A stretch of DNA of 9,482 bases from Dehalococcoidia bacterium (GTDB lineage: Bacteria > Chloroflexota > Dehalococcoidia > GIF9 > AB-539-J10): assembly GCA_003562555.1 (NCBI GenBank), contig PWUO01000103.1, positions 1 to 9,482 on the forward strand, given 5' to 3'. A program made the position numbers and the translations under genes. Under the pieces are notes generated by a model that was given only the letters and a program-made list of their open reading frames with translations, was not told where the DNA came from and ran no database searches. Below are positions 1 to 6,866 of the stretch, one piece after another (position 1 is the first letter of the stretch; every line of letters starts with the position of its first letter).

Positions 1-237
1 CGCCTCGAATTCATCCAGTCCCCCGTCCTGAACCGGCTTTGGCAGGGCACGCGCAAACACCTGCCGCAACGCCCGGGCCCGCGCCAGCATCAAGGGTTCC
101 GCCGACAAGTTCGGCCCCGCGCAGCGCGGGCGTGTCACCCGACGCACCAACCTGTCTCGAGCCCCGGCACCCGGCGTCGGCGGCGCCTCGAGATGCACCC
201 CTTCGAGCAAGGCCTTGCGGTAGTCGGCGGGCGTCAC
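1..237 (-). CDS. Unrecognised protein, N-terminal 79 residues, cut by the window edge
   Basis: An open frame starts at a GTG whose last two bases are the first two of the TGA stop of the upstream GT2-GT4 gene (GTGA overlap), and it runs without a stop to base 1. A GGAG sits 8 bases before the GTG, so translational coupling is likely. The protein begins MTPADYRKALLEGVHLE and continues with an Ala/Arg/Pro-rich stretch holding a short segment of the form LARARALRQVFARAL (about residues 53-67). No signal peptide, membrane segment or catalytic motif is visible in this part. Position after two glycosyltransferase genes suggests a further glycan-related enzyme, but that is inference only and I do not recognise the family. 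A frame on the same strand covering 11-379 overlaps it and is judged a shadow, because it lacks the coupling and the ribosome site. Confidence 0.6.
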   Translation of the reverse strand, partial: MTPADYRKALLEGVHLEAPPTPGAGARDRLVRRVTRPRCAGPNLSAEPLMLARARALRQVFARALPKPVQDGGLDEFEA

Positions 238-2189
238 GCGGAGATCTCCGAAGCCATGTCGGTCTCGCCTCGCCCCCGGGCACTGGCCAGCAACTGGTCA
301 TTCCATGCGGCGGGCTCCGCCTCCGGGTCCAGCAGACACACGCGCTCCACGCCCCGGGTGCGCTCCGGGAACGCCCCACGCAGAGGGGCCACCAGCGGCA
401 GCCCGGTCTCGAGAGCCTCGCTCAGGGTGAAGGAGAATGTCTCCGGGGCGCGCGTGGGGAAGAACACCACATCGGCGGCACACTCCGCGATTCGGTCGGG
501 CAATTCCTCCAGCCGATAGGCTCCGGTCAGCTCCAGCGGGAGCTGGTCCAGCCCGGCAATGGGTACCTCGCTGTAGCCCAGCACCACGAAATGCAGAGGC
601 AGCTGCCGGCGACGGGCATCCCACGCGCAGTGTTCCAGCAGATAAACGCCCTTGGCCGGGTTTAGCACCCCCAGCACCAGCACCCGGACGACTTCCTGCC
701 CCCCGCGACGCGCAGCTTCCAGCCTCCGCGGGTGCGCCCCCGTGCTCCCCTCGGTCCAATGCGGTAGCGTGCGCACGGGGGCGCCTGGCACGTAACGCAG
801 TATCCGCTCGCGCACATCCTCCGAAGGAGCGAACACCCGCCCCGCTTCGGTGAGCAGACGGGAGAAAAGCATGCGCCAAGCGACGATATCCAGCCCCCAG
901 GGCGCGGGGCGCAGGGCCAGACAGCGGGCACAGCCCTCTTCGTCGGGCTCGCCGCAATAGTCGCCGCGCTCATCGGTCAGATTGTACTGAGGGCAGATGC
1001 TGTAATAGTCGTGGATGGTGAAATCGAGAGGCACACCCAGATCCTGTGGCAGGCGGAGCACCGCCAGTGGATGTTCCATGATGTGATGCAAGTGCACCCG
1101 GGATAACGCCAGATCCGCGAGCAGATCACGCAGCTCGCCGTATTCCCCCGGCATCCGAAAGTACAGCCGGAATACCTCGCCCGCACGCAGCCAGCGAAGC
1201 TGCAGCCAGCCGGCGTCGGCCGGTTCCAGTACCAGGGTCTCCTGGTCGTCGGCCAGGAGGCGCGCGAGATCCTCGCAATGCCGGGCCACCCCGCCCCCCT
1301 GGCGGTGCGAGACGAACAGCACGCGCGGACGCGGCGAGGCCTGCAGCCGCGCCAGATCCAGTCTCCGCCGCAGCTTGCAGCCCGGATCCTGCTGCACAAA
1401 TTCAGCCACCATTGCCGGGTAGTCCGGAAAACGAGACGCGAGGACGCCTCCGGCCTTCGCCTTAAGTCCCTCGGATGCATCCCCAAAAGACACGCCCCCG
1501 CGATGGTGCACGAACACATCGCCGGCAAGCCGGTGCGTCCAGCCCACATCCGTCGCGCGCATGCAGAACTCGTTCTCCTCGCCGTAACCGCGCCCGAACG
1601 CCGCGGCGTCGAAGAACCCCACCTGTTCCAGGCAGGCTCGGCGGATGTACATGCAAAACCCCACAGCGGTAGGCACCCGCACATCAATGCCGGCATTGAC
1701 TTCCGCCGTCAGCGCGTCGATCGTTGCCGCGTCCCCAGGGCGCACACCCGGGTTGTCCTCCATGAACACAGGATAGCTGGCCAAGGTGCCGTTGTTGGTC
1801 AGCGGCGTCACCGTCGCCGTGTCCGTCTCGCGATAGGCACAGGCGCGCAGCCGATCCAGCCAGTCGCCATGGACGCGGGCGTCACTGTTCAACAGGACCA
1901 CGTCGCGATCCGGGTTTTGCGCCATGCCGCGATTCACGGTGCGCACGAACCCCAGGTTGCGCGCATTGTGCAGGACCAGCACGCGCGGATTTCCGTCAGA
2001 CTCCAGTTCCGCCAGCCACGCGGCCAGGTCCCCGTCCGGAGTCGCATCGTTCACAACCAGCAGCCGGAACGGCGTGGCCGGCGTCGCCCGCAGCACGCTC
2101 TCCACGCAGGCGCGCGTCATATTCAGGTCACGGTAGACCGGGACAATCACGTCGACTGCATCACTGTAGGATTGAGCTGGAAACGACAT
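234..2189 (-). CDS. Bifunctional glycosyltransferase: GT2 domain fused to GT4 domain
   Basis: A 651-residue cytoplasmic protein that should transfer two sugars from nucleotide-activated donors. Residues about 11-235 form a GT-A fold GT2 domain: IVPVYRD (15-21), VNDATPD (46-52), the metal-site-like NSDA (101-104), TAVGFCMYIRR (174-184) and the acceptor-side GYGEENEFC (201-209). Residues about 288-635 form a GT-B fold GT4 domain: VSHRQGGGVARH (293-304), VHLHHIM (365-371), TIHDYY (391-396), GVLNPAKG (507-514) and the E-x7-E motif PETFSFTLSEAL (E583, E591). No membrane segment is evident. A four-cysteine motif lies at 399-423. Only a weak AGG precedes the ATG, and a palindrome lies immediately upstream. 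The stop overlaps the next gene's start by four bases. Domain assignment is secure; donor and acceptor sugars cannot be read from sequence. Confidence 0.92.
   Translation of the reverse strand: MSFPAQSYSDAVDVIVPVYRDLNMTRACVESVLRATPATPFRLLVVNDATPDGDLAAWLAELESDGNPRVLVLHNARNLGFVRTVNRGMAQNPDRDVVLLNSDARVHGDWLDRLRACAYRETDTATVTPLTNNGTLASYPVFMEDNPGVRPGDAATIDALTAEVNAGIDVRVPTAVGFCMYIRRACLEQVGFFDAAAFGRGYGEENEFCMRATDVGWTHRLAGDVFVHHRGGVSFGDASEGLKAKAGGVLASRFPDYPAMVAEFVQQDPGCKLRRRLDLARLQASPRPRVLFVSHRQGGGVARHCEDLARLLADDQETLVLEPADAGWLQLRWLRAGEVFRLYFRMPGEYGELRDLLADLALSRVHLHHIMEHPLAVLRLPQDLGVPLDFTIHDYYSICPQYNLTDERGDYCGEPDEEGCARCLALRPAPWGLDIVAWRMLFSRLLTEAGRVFAPSEDVRERILRYVPGAPVRTLPHWTEGSTGAHPRRLEAARRGGQEVVRVLVLGVLNPAKGVYLLEHCAWDARRRQLPLHFVVLGYSEVPIAGLDQLPLELTGAYRLEELPDRIAECAADVVFFPTRAPETFSFTLSEALETGLPLVAPLRGAFPERTRGVERVCLLDPEAEPAAWNDQLLASARGRGETDMASEISA
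246..249 (-). promoter_or_regulatory. Shine-Dalgarno site deciding the GTG start at 237
   Basis: GGAG on the minus strand, 8 bases before the GTG start at 237. It lies inside the last codons of the GT2-GT4 gene and supports a coupled start for the left-edge gene. Confidence 0.55.
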
Positions 2190-2192
2190 CGA

Positions 2193-2220
2193 AACGTTAC
2201 CTGTCCGCGGACATTACGTT
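2193..2220. promoter_or_regulatory. Palindrome upstream of the GT2-GT4 start, possible operator
   Basis: TGTCCGCGGACA at 2202-2213 is a perfect 12-base palindrome ending 12 bases before the ATG at 2189. Flanking AACGT (2193-2197) and ACGTT (2216-2220) are also mutually complementary, giving a nested dyad. The inner arm abuts the only AGG that could serve as a ribosome site. It could be a repressor operator or an RNA hairpin that limits translation. No known regulator consensus was recognised. Confidence 0.4.
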
Positions 2221-2289
2221 AGCAACCCAGGGCCGCAAGGCGCTCCGGCGTCCACGCGCCCTTCAGGACCCGAAGACGGACATGCTGGA

Positions 2290-2619
2290 TCAGCGCTCGC
2301 CCGTCGGGTCCGAGTCGTCAATTGGCATGGGGGCGATCGCCTCCCGAGGCTTGAGGCCCTGCTGTTCCGCTGCGGCCTTCTTCACCTGCTGGATTTCGCG
2401 CAGACCGTTCACATACACATCGGCCACCTTCTTCACGCCGCTCTCCTGAAGATAGCCCTGGTTCCCGGCCGCGGCGTAGGTCGCGTAAATGGCGGATGCT
2501 TGCATCAACCCGGAGGAAATGCGCTTGATGTCCTGCCCCGCGTCCTTCATCTCGTTTGCGAGTTCGATGAAGCGACTCGAAAGCTCCTTGACCGTTGCCG
2601 GTTTCGATTGAGTTGTCAT
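2290..2619 (-). CDS. Small DUF3144-like protein
   Basis: A 109-residue, largely helical protein with no signal peptide or membrane segment. FIELANEM (residues 17-24) followed by SSGLMQASAIYATYAAAG (about 35-52) resembles the FI-LAN and SAS-xYA-A-FxAF pattern I associate with DUF3144, a family of uncharacterised small proteobacterial proteins. The match is by memory of the pattern and the equivalence is loose. The tail is acidic and proline-containing (APMPIDDSDP). No clear Shine-Dalgarno precedes the ATG, and it is separated by 154 bases from the upstream GT4 gene and by 100 from the downstream GT2-GT4 gene, so it may have its own promoter, although no convincing -35/-10 pair was found. Its role in the locus is unknown. 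Confidence 0.65.
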   Translation of the reverse strand: MTTQSKPATVKELSSRFIELANEMKDAGQDIKRISSGLMQASAIYATYAAAGNQGYLQESGVKKVADVYVNGLREIQQVKKAAAEQQGLKPREAIAPMPIDDSDPTGER

Positions 2620-2768
2620 GAGTAGTCAGCACGCTGTCGTTGAAAAAGTGGAATCCTTCCAGACCACGAGCCGAATAGGCGCGACCTGCCTGGACAAGGC
2701 GCCACATACTACTCTTGGAACGTCCTGCCAGCCAGCTTGCGAGGCCCGAGGCAACCCGCCGGCGTGAT

Positions 2769-2782
2769 CGGGGTCATCCCCG
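2769..2782 (-). other. Small GC hairpin spanning the GT4 stop codon
   Basis: CGGGG-ATGA-CCCCG read on the minus strand gives a 5-base-pair stem with a tetraloop holding the TGA stop of the GT4 gene. No T-run follows, so it is not a canonical intrinsic terminator. It could slow exonucleases or do nothing. Confidence 0.25.
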
Positions 2783-3991
2783 GCCGGCCTCAGGGGATGC
2801 CATCGCCTCCGCATAGAGCGCAACAACCGGGTGCCGCGTGTAACCGGGCAACAACGACCGGCACCCCCGCTCGCCGGCCGCAGCCAGGGCCTCCGGGTCC
2901 CGCGCATGCCGCAAGATGGCATCCAGCCAGGCTGCAGGTTGCGTCCATTCCGCGACAGTCCAGCCCCCTTGGGCGGCGTTGACCCGCTCGGCCAGAGCGC
3001 CAAACGCCGGGACGAGCGCCGGTACGCGCGAGGCCCAGGTTTCGGACAGCGTCAGACAGAATGTCTCCGGCCAGATCGCCGGAAACGCGGCGAGACGGAT
3101 CCGGTACTCCCGCAGCCATCGTGGGAGCTCCTCGCGCCGGTAGCTACCGTGCACGAACAGCCAGCCCTCCATCAGTGACTGCGGACCGCCATGACGATGG
3201 GTATCTCCCAGCACCACCAATCGCAACGGCAGATCGCGCGCGCGCGCGGCCTCTGCCAGACGCTCGACCATCTCGCCCCCCTTTTCCGGACCCAGCGCCC
3301 CCACGACGCCGACGGAGAAGGGTTCATCCGGATCGGGCTCGATCGGGGTGTCCAGGCCGCGCGGGCGGTAATCGTGCGGGACCACGCGGGGCTGAAGGTC
3401 GGGCCAGTAGCGCATCACCACGCGTGCGGTATCGGCTGTGGGGGTCGTCACAAAGGCGGCGCCACGCAGCAACTCGCCATGCTCCTGCCGCCAGTCCGCG
3501 ATATCCACCGGCACGCAAGGGTCCCGTGCGAGGCATTCCCTGCAGCGATCCAGAATCGTCGGTGCATCGCAATACACCTGCCCTGGCGGCACCATGTGAA
3601 TGCGCGGACAGGCGAAATAGAAATCGTGGACTGTGACACCATAGGGGATGGGAAGTCGACGCAGGGCGCGCGCCAGGTGCCGGCGATCGCCCAGGATGTG
3701 GTGCACATGCACCAGATCGACTCCCAGACGGCGAACCAGGCGACGCAGCGCGCCGGCATCACGCAGGAACAAGCGTTCGCCGGCCCCATCACCCCGCCCA
3801 AGCACGCGCCAGCATCCCGCTTCCACACCCAAGCACCAGTGTTCGAACCGGTCCCCGGTCTGCTGCTCCAGCAGGTCCACCGCGACACCCAAGCCCCCGG
3901 TTCCACCATGCAGGATCTGCAGCACCCGTGGACGCCCCATCGACCCGAAACGACCCATCGAGGGCGACGCCGACAGGGTCGGATCAGCCAT
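2774..3991 (-). CDS. GT4-family glycosyltransferase
   Basis: A 405-residue retaining-type GT-B glycosyltransferase, close to the usual length of the family, predicted cytoplasmic. The N-terminal half holds the glycine-rich loop HGGTGGLGVAVDLL (28-41), LVHVHHILG (93-101) and TVHDFYFACPR (120-130). The C-terminal half holds GALGPEKGG (231-239), LVVLGD (258-263) and the E-x7-E donor motif PETFCLTLSE (E309, E317). A cysteine motif C128-x12-C141-x8-C150-x2-C153 matches that of the GT2-GT4 protein, so the two are probably related. The ATG at 3991 has GGAGGAG ten bases upstream and overlaps the end of the methyltransferase gene by 8 bases, which points to cotranscription and coupling. Internal ATGs at codons 12 and 18 lie before the conserved core but lack this support. 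Sugar specificity is unknown. Confidence 0.92.
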   Translation of the reverse strand: MADPTLSASPSMGRFGSMGRPRVLQILHGGTGGLGVAVDLLEQQTGDRFEHWCLGVEAGCWRVLGRGDGAGERLFLRDAGALRRLVRRLGVDLVHVHHILGDRRHLARALRRLPIPYGVTVHDFYFACPRIHMVPPGQVYCDAPTILDRCRECLARDPCVPVDIADWRQEHGELLRGAAFVTTPTADTARVVMRYWPDLQPRVVPHDYRPRGLDTPIEPDPDEPFSVGVVGALGPEKGGEMVERLAEAARARDLPLRLVVLGDTHRHGGPQSLMEGWLFVHGSYRREELPRWLREYRIRLAAFPAIWPETFCLTLSETWASRVPALVPAFGALAERVNAAQGGWTVAEWTQPAAWLDAILRHARDPEALAAAGERGCRSLLPGYTRHPVVALYAEAMASPEAGRG

Positions 3992-5549
3992 TTCCGGACG
4001 GCTCCTCCGACTCCGAACGCTCCTGTCGTCGCAAGACCAGAACCGCGTTATCCTCCCAGGCCCAGGTCTGATTCACCTGCCATAAACGTCGGGTGTCTTC
4101 ACGGATACAGGCGAGCGTTTCGCGACTCTGCGCGAGCGTGGTCTCCAGCGCAGCCAGGTGTCGCTCACTGGCGTGCAGCCGGTCTTCGAGCCGGCGCACG
4201 GTACTCGCTGGTGCAAGCCCGAGGAATTGCAGAATGTGCGTGCGAAGCCCGCGCGCAAGGCCCCGCCGTGCGGCCGTCGATGGCTGGACCGGAGGCGGGG
4301 GTGGCGAGTCGCGAACGCCATCCGGCGGCAGGCCATCGACCGAAGGCGCCGACGGGAACGCAACGACATCGTGCGTCACCCCTTCCCGATGGCTGTGCCA
4401 CACGCAGTCGAGCCCGAGCGACCGCCCGATCAGCTCAATGAGCTCCGGATGGTAGAAGCGGACGTGTTCCGGATCGCGCCAGAACCCCAGCAACTGGCTG
4501 CGGATCGACTCCGGATCGGGAAATACCAGTACGACGCGCCCCCCCGGCCGCAAGGCCCGCGCCATAAGATGCAACAGTCGCTCGACCCCATCGATTGCCA
4601 GATGCTCGACGAAATGCGAACAATAGATGCCATCGTAGGAACAGGGGTGCCGTTCCAGCCAGTCCAGCGCATCCGACTCGTAAACATCAAACCCGAGTTC
4701 CTGCGCATATCGGACGATGGGCGGATTGCGATCCACTCCCTGCGCCTGCAGACCCGCTGCCTCGAGGATGCCCAGAAACACCCCGGTACCACAGCCCACA
4801 TCGAGGATATCGGTACAGCCTTCGAAGAAGCGGGCATAGCCTTCCTGCATACGCCAGAGTAACGGATGGTCGCGCAGGACGAACTCGTACATCGCATAGT
4901 CCAGCCCCCCCGCCTCCCGGCCACCCGCCGACGGGGCAGCGGCCTCCGCCTCGGATGGCTCCCGAAAGATCAAGGCATCGGGATAATCCTCTGCCGAAAG
5001 CCCCGGGGGCAAATCCAGCGCGGTGGCGGCGGACATGGCGGCGGCCACCCAATGGAACGTCCGTTCGGGCAGAGCCCGAAGCTCATGCGGCTGCGGCAAC
5101 GAGAGTTGCACGGGGCATCCCAGCCAACGCGCCAACCGCGGAAGATCCAGAGTACAACCGTGCAAAGCCTCCACGTGAACGCGCTGGGGTCGCAAACGCG
5201 TCAGCAGATCCGCGAACGGGACATTCAGCACCTGCTGGCGGAAGTCGGCGCGCAGCTTGCGCCACTGCGCGGGAACCGCCATGGACACCGAACACCAACC
5301 CCGATCCACCACCTCATGGGCCTTCCTTGGCTCCACCAGGCCTTCTTCGAACCAGTAGGCAAGGTTATGGCTGCCATCCCCTACCGCACCTACCGTACCT
5401 CTCTCCGGATCCGGCCCCAGCTCGTGCACGCGGAAGGTGCCGACCCCAACATGGATACGCGACCCAGAAAACGTGTCGGGGGTGGTCATCCCCTCGGTAT
5501 CCCGTACCACGTCCAGTACAAGAAAACCGGCGCGAGACGTTTCGCACAT
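3984..5549 (-). CDS. SAM methyltransferase with GT-like N-domain and C-terminal coiled coil
   Basis: A 521-residue composite protein. Residues 32-160 resemble the N-terminal half of GT4 enzymes: LLTRLRPQRVHVEALHG (115-131), then DLPRLARWLGCPVQLSLP (135-152). The HD-x-Y-x-x-CP motif of the neighbouring GT4 proteins is absent and no donor-binding half follows. Residues about 245-400 are a class I methyltransferase: ILDVGCGTGVFLG (248-260, SAM loop), GVDRN (271-275, acidic residue for the ribose), SDALDWL (292-298), SHFVEHL (311-317) and LRPGGRVVLVFPDP (333-346). A proline-rich linker (415-423) leads to a heptad-like helix at about 448-490, likely a coiled coil. The ATG at 5549 has GGAA four bases upstream; codon 21 is an alternative ATG, but its GAGG is only 2 bases away. 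It probably methylates a sugar or glycan; the exact target is unknown. Confidence 0.88.
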   Translation of the reverse strand: MCETSRAGFLVLDVVRDTEGMTTPDTFSGSRIHVGVGTFRVHELGPDPERGTVGAVGDGSHNLAYWFEEGLVEPRKAHEVVDRGWCSVSMAVPAQWRKLRADFRQQVLNVPFADLLTRLRPQRVHVEALHGCTLDLPRLARWLGCPVQLSLPQPHELRALPERTFHWVAAAMSAATALDLPPGLSAEDYPDALIFREPSEAEAAAPSAGGREAGGLDYAMYEFVLRDHPLLWRMQEGYARFFEGCTDILDVGCGTGVFLGILEAAGLQAQGVDRNPPIVRYAQELGFDVYESDALDWLERHPCSYDGIYCSHFVEHLAIDGVERLLHLMARALRPGGRVVLVFPDPESIRSQLLGFWRDPEHVRFYHPELIELIGRSLGLDCVWHSHREGVTHDVVAFPSAPSVDGLPPDGVRDSPPPPPVQPSTAARRGLARGLRTHILQFLGLAPASTVRRLEDRLHASERHLAALETTLAQSRETLACIREDTRRLWQVNQTWAWEDNAVLVLRRQERSESEEPSGNG

Positions 5550-5651
5550 GCGCTTCCGATCCGGGGCCGGGCGGGAAGAATCGTCAGGTCGGGGGAACCC
5601 TCGCTACATGGGACCATGGGTAACACCCCGGCAATACTATGCGCAGCGCCT

Positions 5652-6602
5652 TCAATCGGCAGTCTGTGCATCGACATCCCTCGAGGCGCGGCCGGACCGC
5701 TCCACACGCAGCGACTCCTCCAGCTCGGCCACTGCCTCGTGGTTGACCTCGATCCGGCCGTCCACCCGGACACGCTCGACAATTTCCTGTCGCACATCGC
5801 TTGCTTGTTTTTCTTGAAGCTCACGGATGATTCGATCCCGCACCTGCTCGAACGGGCGCACCGAGCTGTCCTGCCGTGAGTGCAGACGAATCACGTGAAA
5901 ACCGAACTGCGTCTGCACCGGATCGCTGACCTCCCCTTCTTCGCTCAGCGCGAAGGCCGCCTCCTCGAATTCAGGGACCATGCGGCCACGCGTAAAGCGG
6001 CCAAGGTCACCCGCGTTGCGCTCGACCGAGGGATCGTCGGAGTACTCCCGCGCCAGCTCGGCAAAGTCCTCGCCGGCGCGCGCGCGCCCGGCAATCTCCT
6101 CGGCCAGAGCGCGCGCCTCGTCCTCGGTGCGCTCGTCGGTGCCGATCAGGACATGCGATGCGCGCGCCCGTTCCTCGGTTGCGAACTCTTCGATGTTGGC
6201 CCGGTAATGTTCTTCGGCAAGGGTGGCCCACTCCACCCGGGCCGAATCGGCCGCGATGGCCTGCTGGATCAGTGCGTCCATGAGAACGCGATCCCGCTGG
6301 AAATCGATCTGCCATTGCAGTTCCGGGTCGGATACGTCGATCTCCTCTTCTGCGTTCCGCGCGAGAGCGCGAATGATGAACAACTGGCCGATCAACTCGC
6401 GCACCGCACCGGGGCGATCCAGCGCAGCCATGCGTTGCCGCTCGGGAATGCGCACCTCGATGTAACGCTCAAGATCCTCCTCAGTCACGGTGACGTCATC
6501 CTGACTGATCAGGACGCGGTTGCCGGCGTCAGCATAAGCGATGGCGGGCAGCAGCATGGAACACGACAATAGGGCACCGTAAAGGGCTTTGGATCGACGC
6601 AT
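5652..6602 (-). CDS. Secreted parvulin-type peptidyl-prolyl cis-trans isomerase
   Basis: A 316-residue foldase of the SurA/PpiC/EpsD kind. Residues 1-24 look like a Sec signal peptide: basic MRRSK, a hydrophobic stretch, and AYA before D25. LLSC at 11-14 also resembles a lipobox, so a lipoprotein form cannot be ruled out. A SurA_N-like helical segment (about 35-140) precedes the rotamase domain at about 144-240, with RASHVLIGTDE (147-157), FAELAREYSDD (180-190), GDLGRFTRGRMVPEFEEAAF (198-217) and PVQTQFGFHVIRLHS (228-242). The tail is charged and helical. A GAGG lies 10 bases before the ATG. It is the first gene of the minus-strand run, 102 bases before the methyltransferase gene. Known relatives assist folding of envelope proteins, and EpsD-type members sit in exopolysaccharide loci; a link to export of this glycan is inference. 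Confidence 0.92.
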   Translation of the reverse strand: MRRSKALYGALLSCSMLLPAIAYADAGNRVLISQDDVTVTEEDLERYIEVRIPERQRMAALDRPGAVRELIGQLFIIRALARNAEEEIDVSDPELQWQIDFQRDRVLMDALIQQAIAADSARVEWATLAEEHYRANIEEFATEERARASHVLIGTDERTEDEARALAEEIAGRARAGEDFAELAREYSDDPSVERNAGDLGRFTRGRMVPEFEEAAFALSEEGEVSDPVQTQFGFHVIRLHSRQDSSVRPFEQVRDRIIRELQEKQASDVRQEIVERVRVDGRIEVNHEAVAELEESLRVERSGRASRDVDAQTAD

Positions 6603-6647
6603 GGATTAAGAACCTCGTACTGGATATTGAGAAATGGCGGAAGTCAC

Positions 6648-6666
6648 GCCGGCATTTCAAGCCGGC
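6648..6666. repeat. Inverted repeat GCCGGC-7-GCCGGC in the parvulin leader
   Basis: Two copies of the self-complementary hexamer GCCGGC are separated by 7 A/T-rich bases. In RNA this gives a 6-base-pair GC hairpin in the predicted 5' leader of the parvulin mRNA, about 45 bases before its ATG. It could be an mRNA structure or a protein site. Confidence 0.35.
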
Positions 6667-6687
6667 CGCGCCTCTGAAAGGAAGCGC

Positions 6688-6716
6688 ATTATAACGACCA
6701 GACGCACGGCGGGTAA
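6688..6716 (-). promoter_or_regulatory. Sigma-70-type promoter for the parvulin gene and downstream run
   Basis: On the minus strand a perfect TATAAT (-10) at 6693-6688 is preceded by 17 bases and then TTACCC (6716-6711), a 3-of-6 match to the -35 consensus. Transcription would begin near 6681, giving a leader of roughly 80 bases before the ATG at 6602. The exact -10 and ideal spacing, in a very GC-rich background, make it the best promoter in the window. Confidence 0.6.
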
Positions 6717-6866
6717 GTTCTTGCCGTTCGAGCCACGCGCAGTCGGCCGGCGTCGGACCGAGGCGGACGATGGGAACGGGCGCTATCCTACTCGGCAAAA
6801 CAGGGGCTCTCCAGGACTCGTGAGAACCTCGCCACGCAGCCGCGTCGCGCTCGAAAAGAGGGCAGC

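Noticed and set aside
1278..2222. Long plus-strand open frame of 314 codons
   Set aside because: It is antisense to the GT2 domain and part of the GT4 domain, both with clear motifs. High GC makes long antisense frames common, and its product shows no recognisable domain.
2318..2707. Minus-strand frame of 129 codons overlapping the DUF3144-like gene
   Set aside because: Its product looks like a frame-shifted reading, while the competing 109-residue frame has a coherent helical protein with family-like motifs.
3191..4441. Plus-strand open frame of 416 codons
   Set aside because: Antisense to the GT4 gene and to the end of the methyltransferase gene; low-complexity Arg/Pro/Ala-rich product with no motif.
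4595..5879. Plus-strand open frames opposite the methyltransferase and parvulin genes
   Set aside because: They mirror well-supported genes, and their products are Pro/Arg/Ser-rich shadows.
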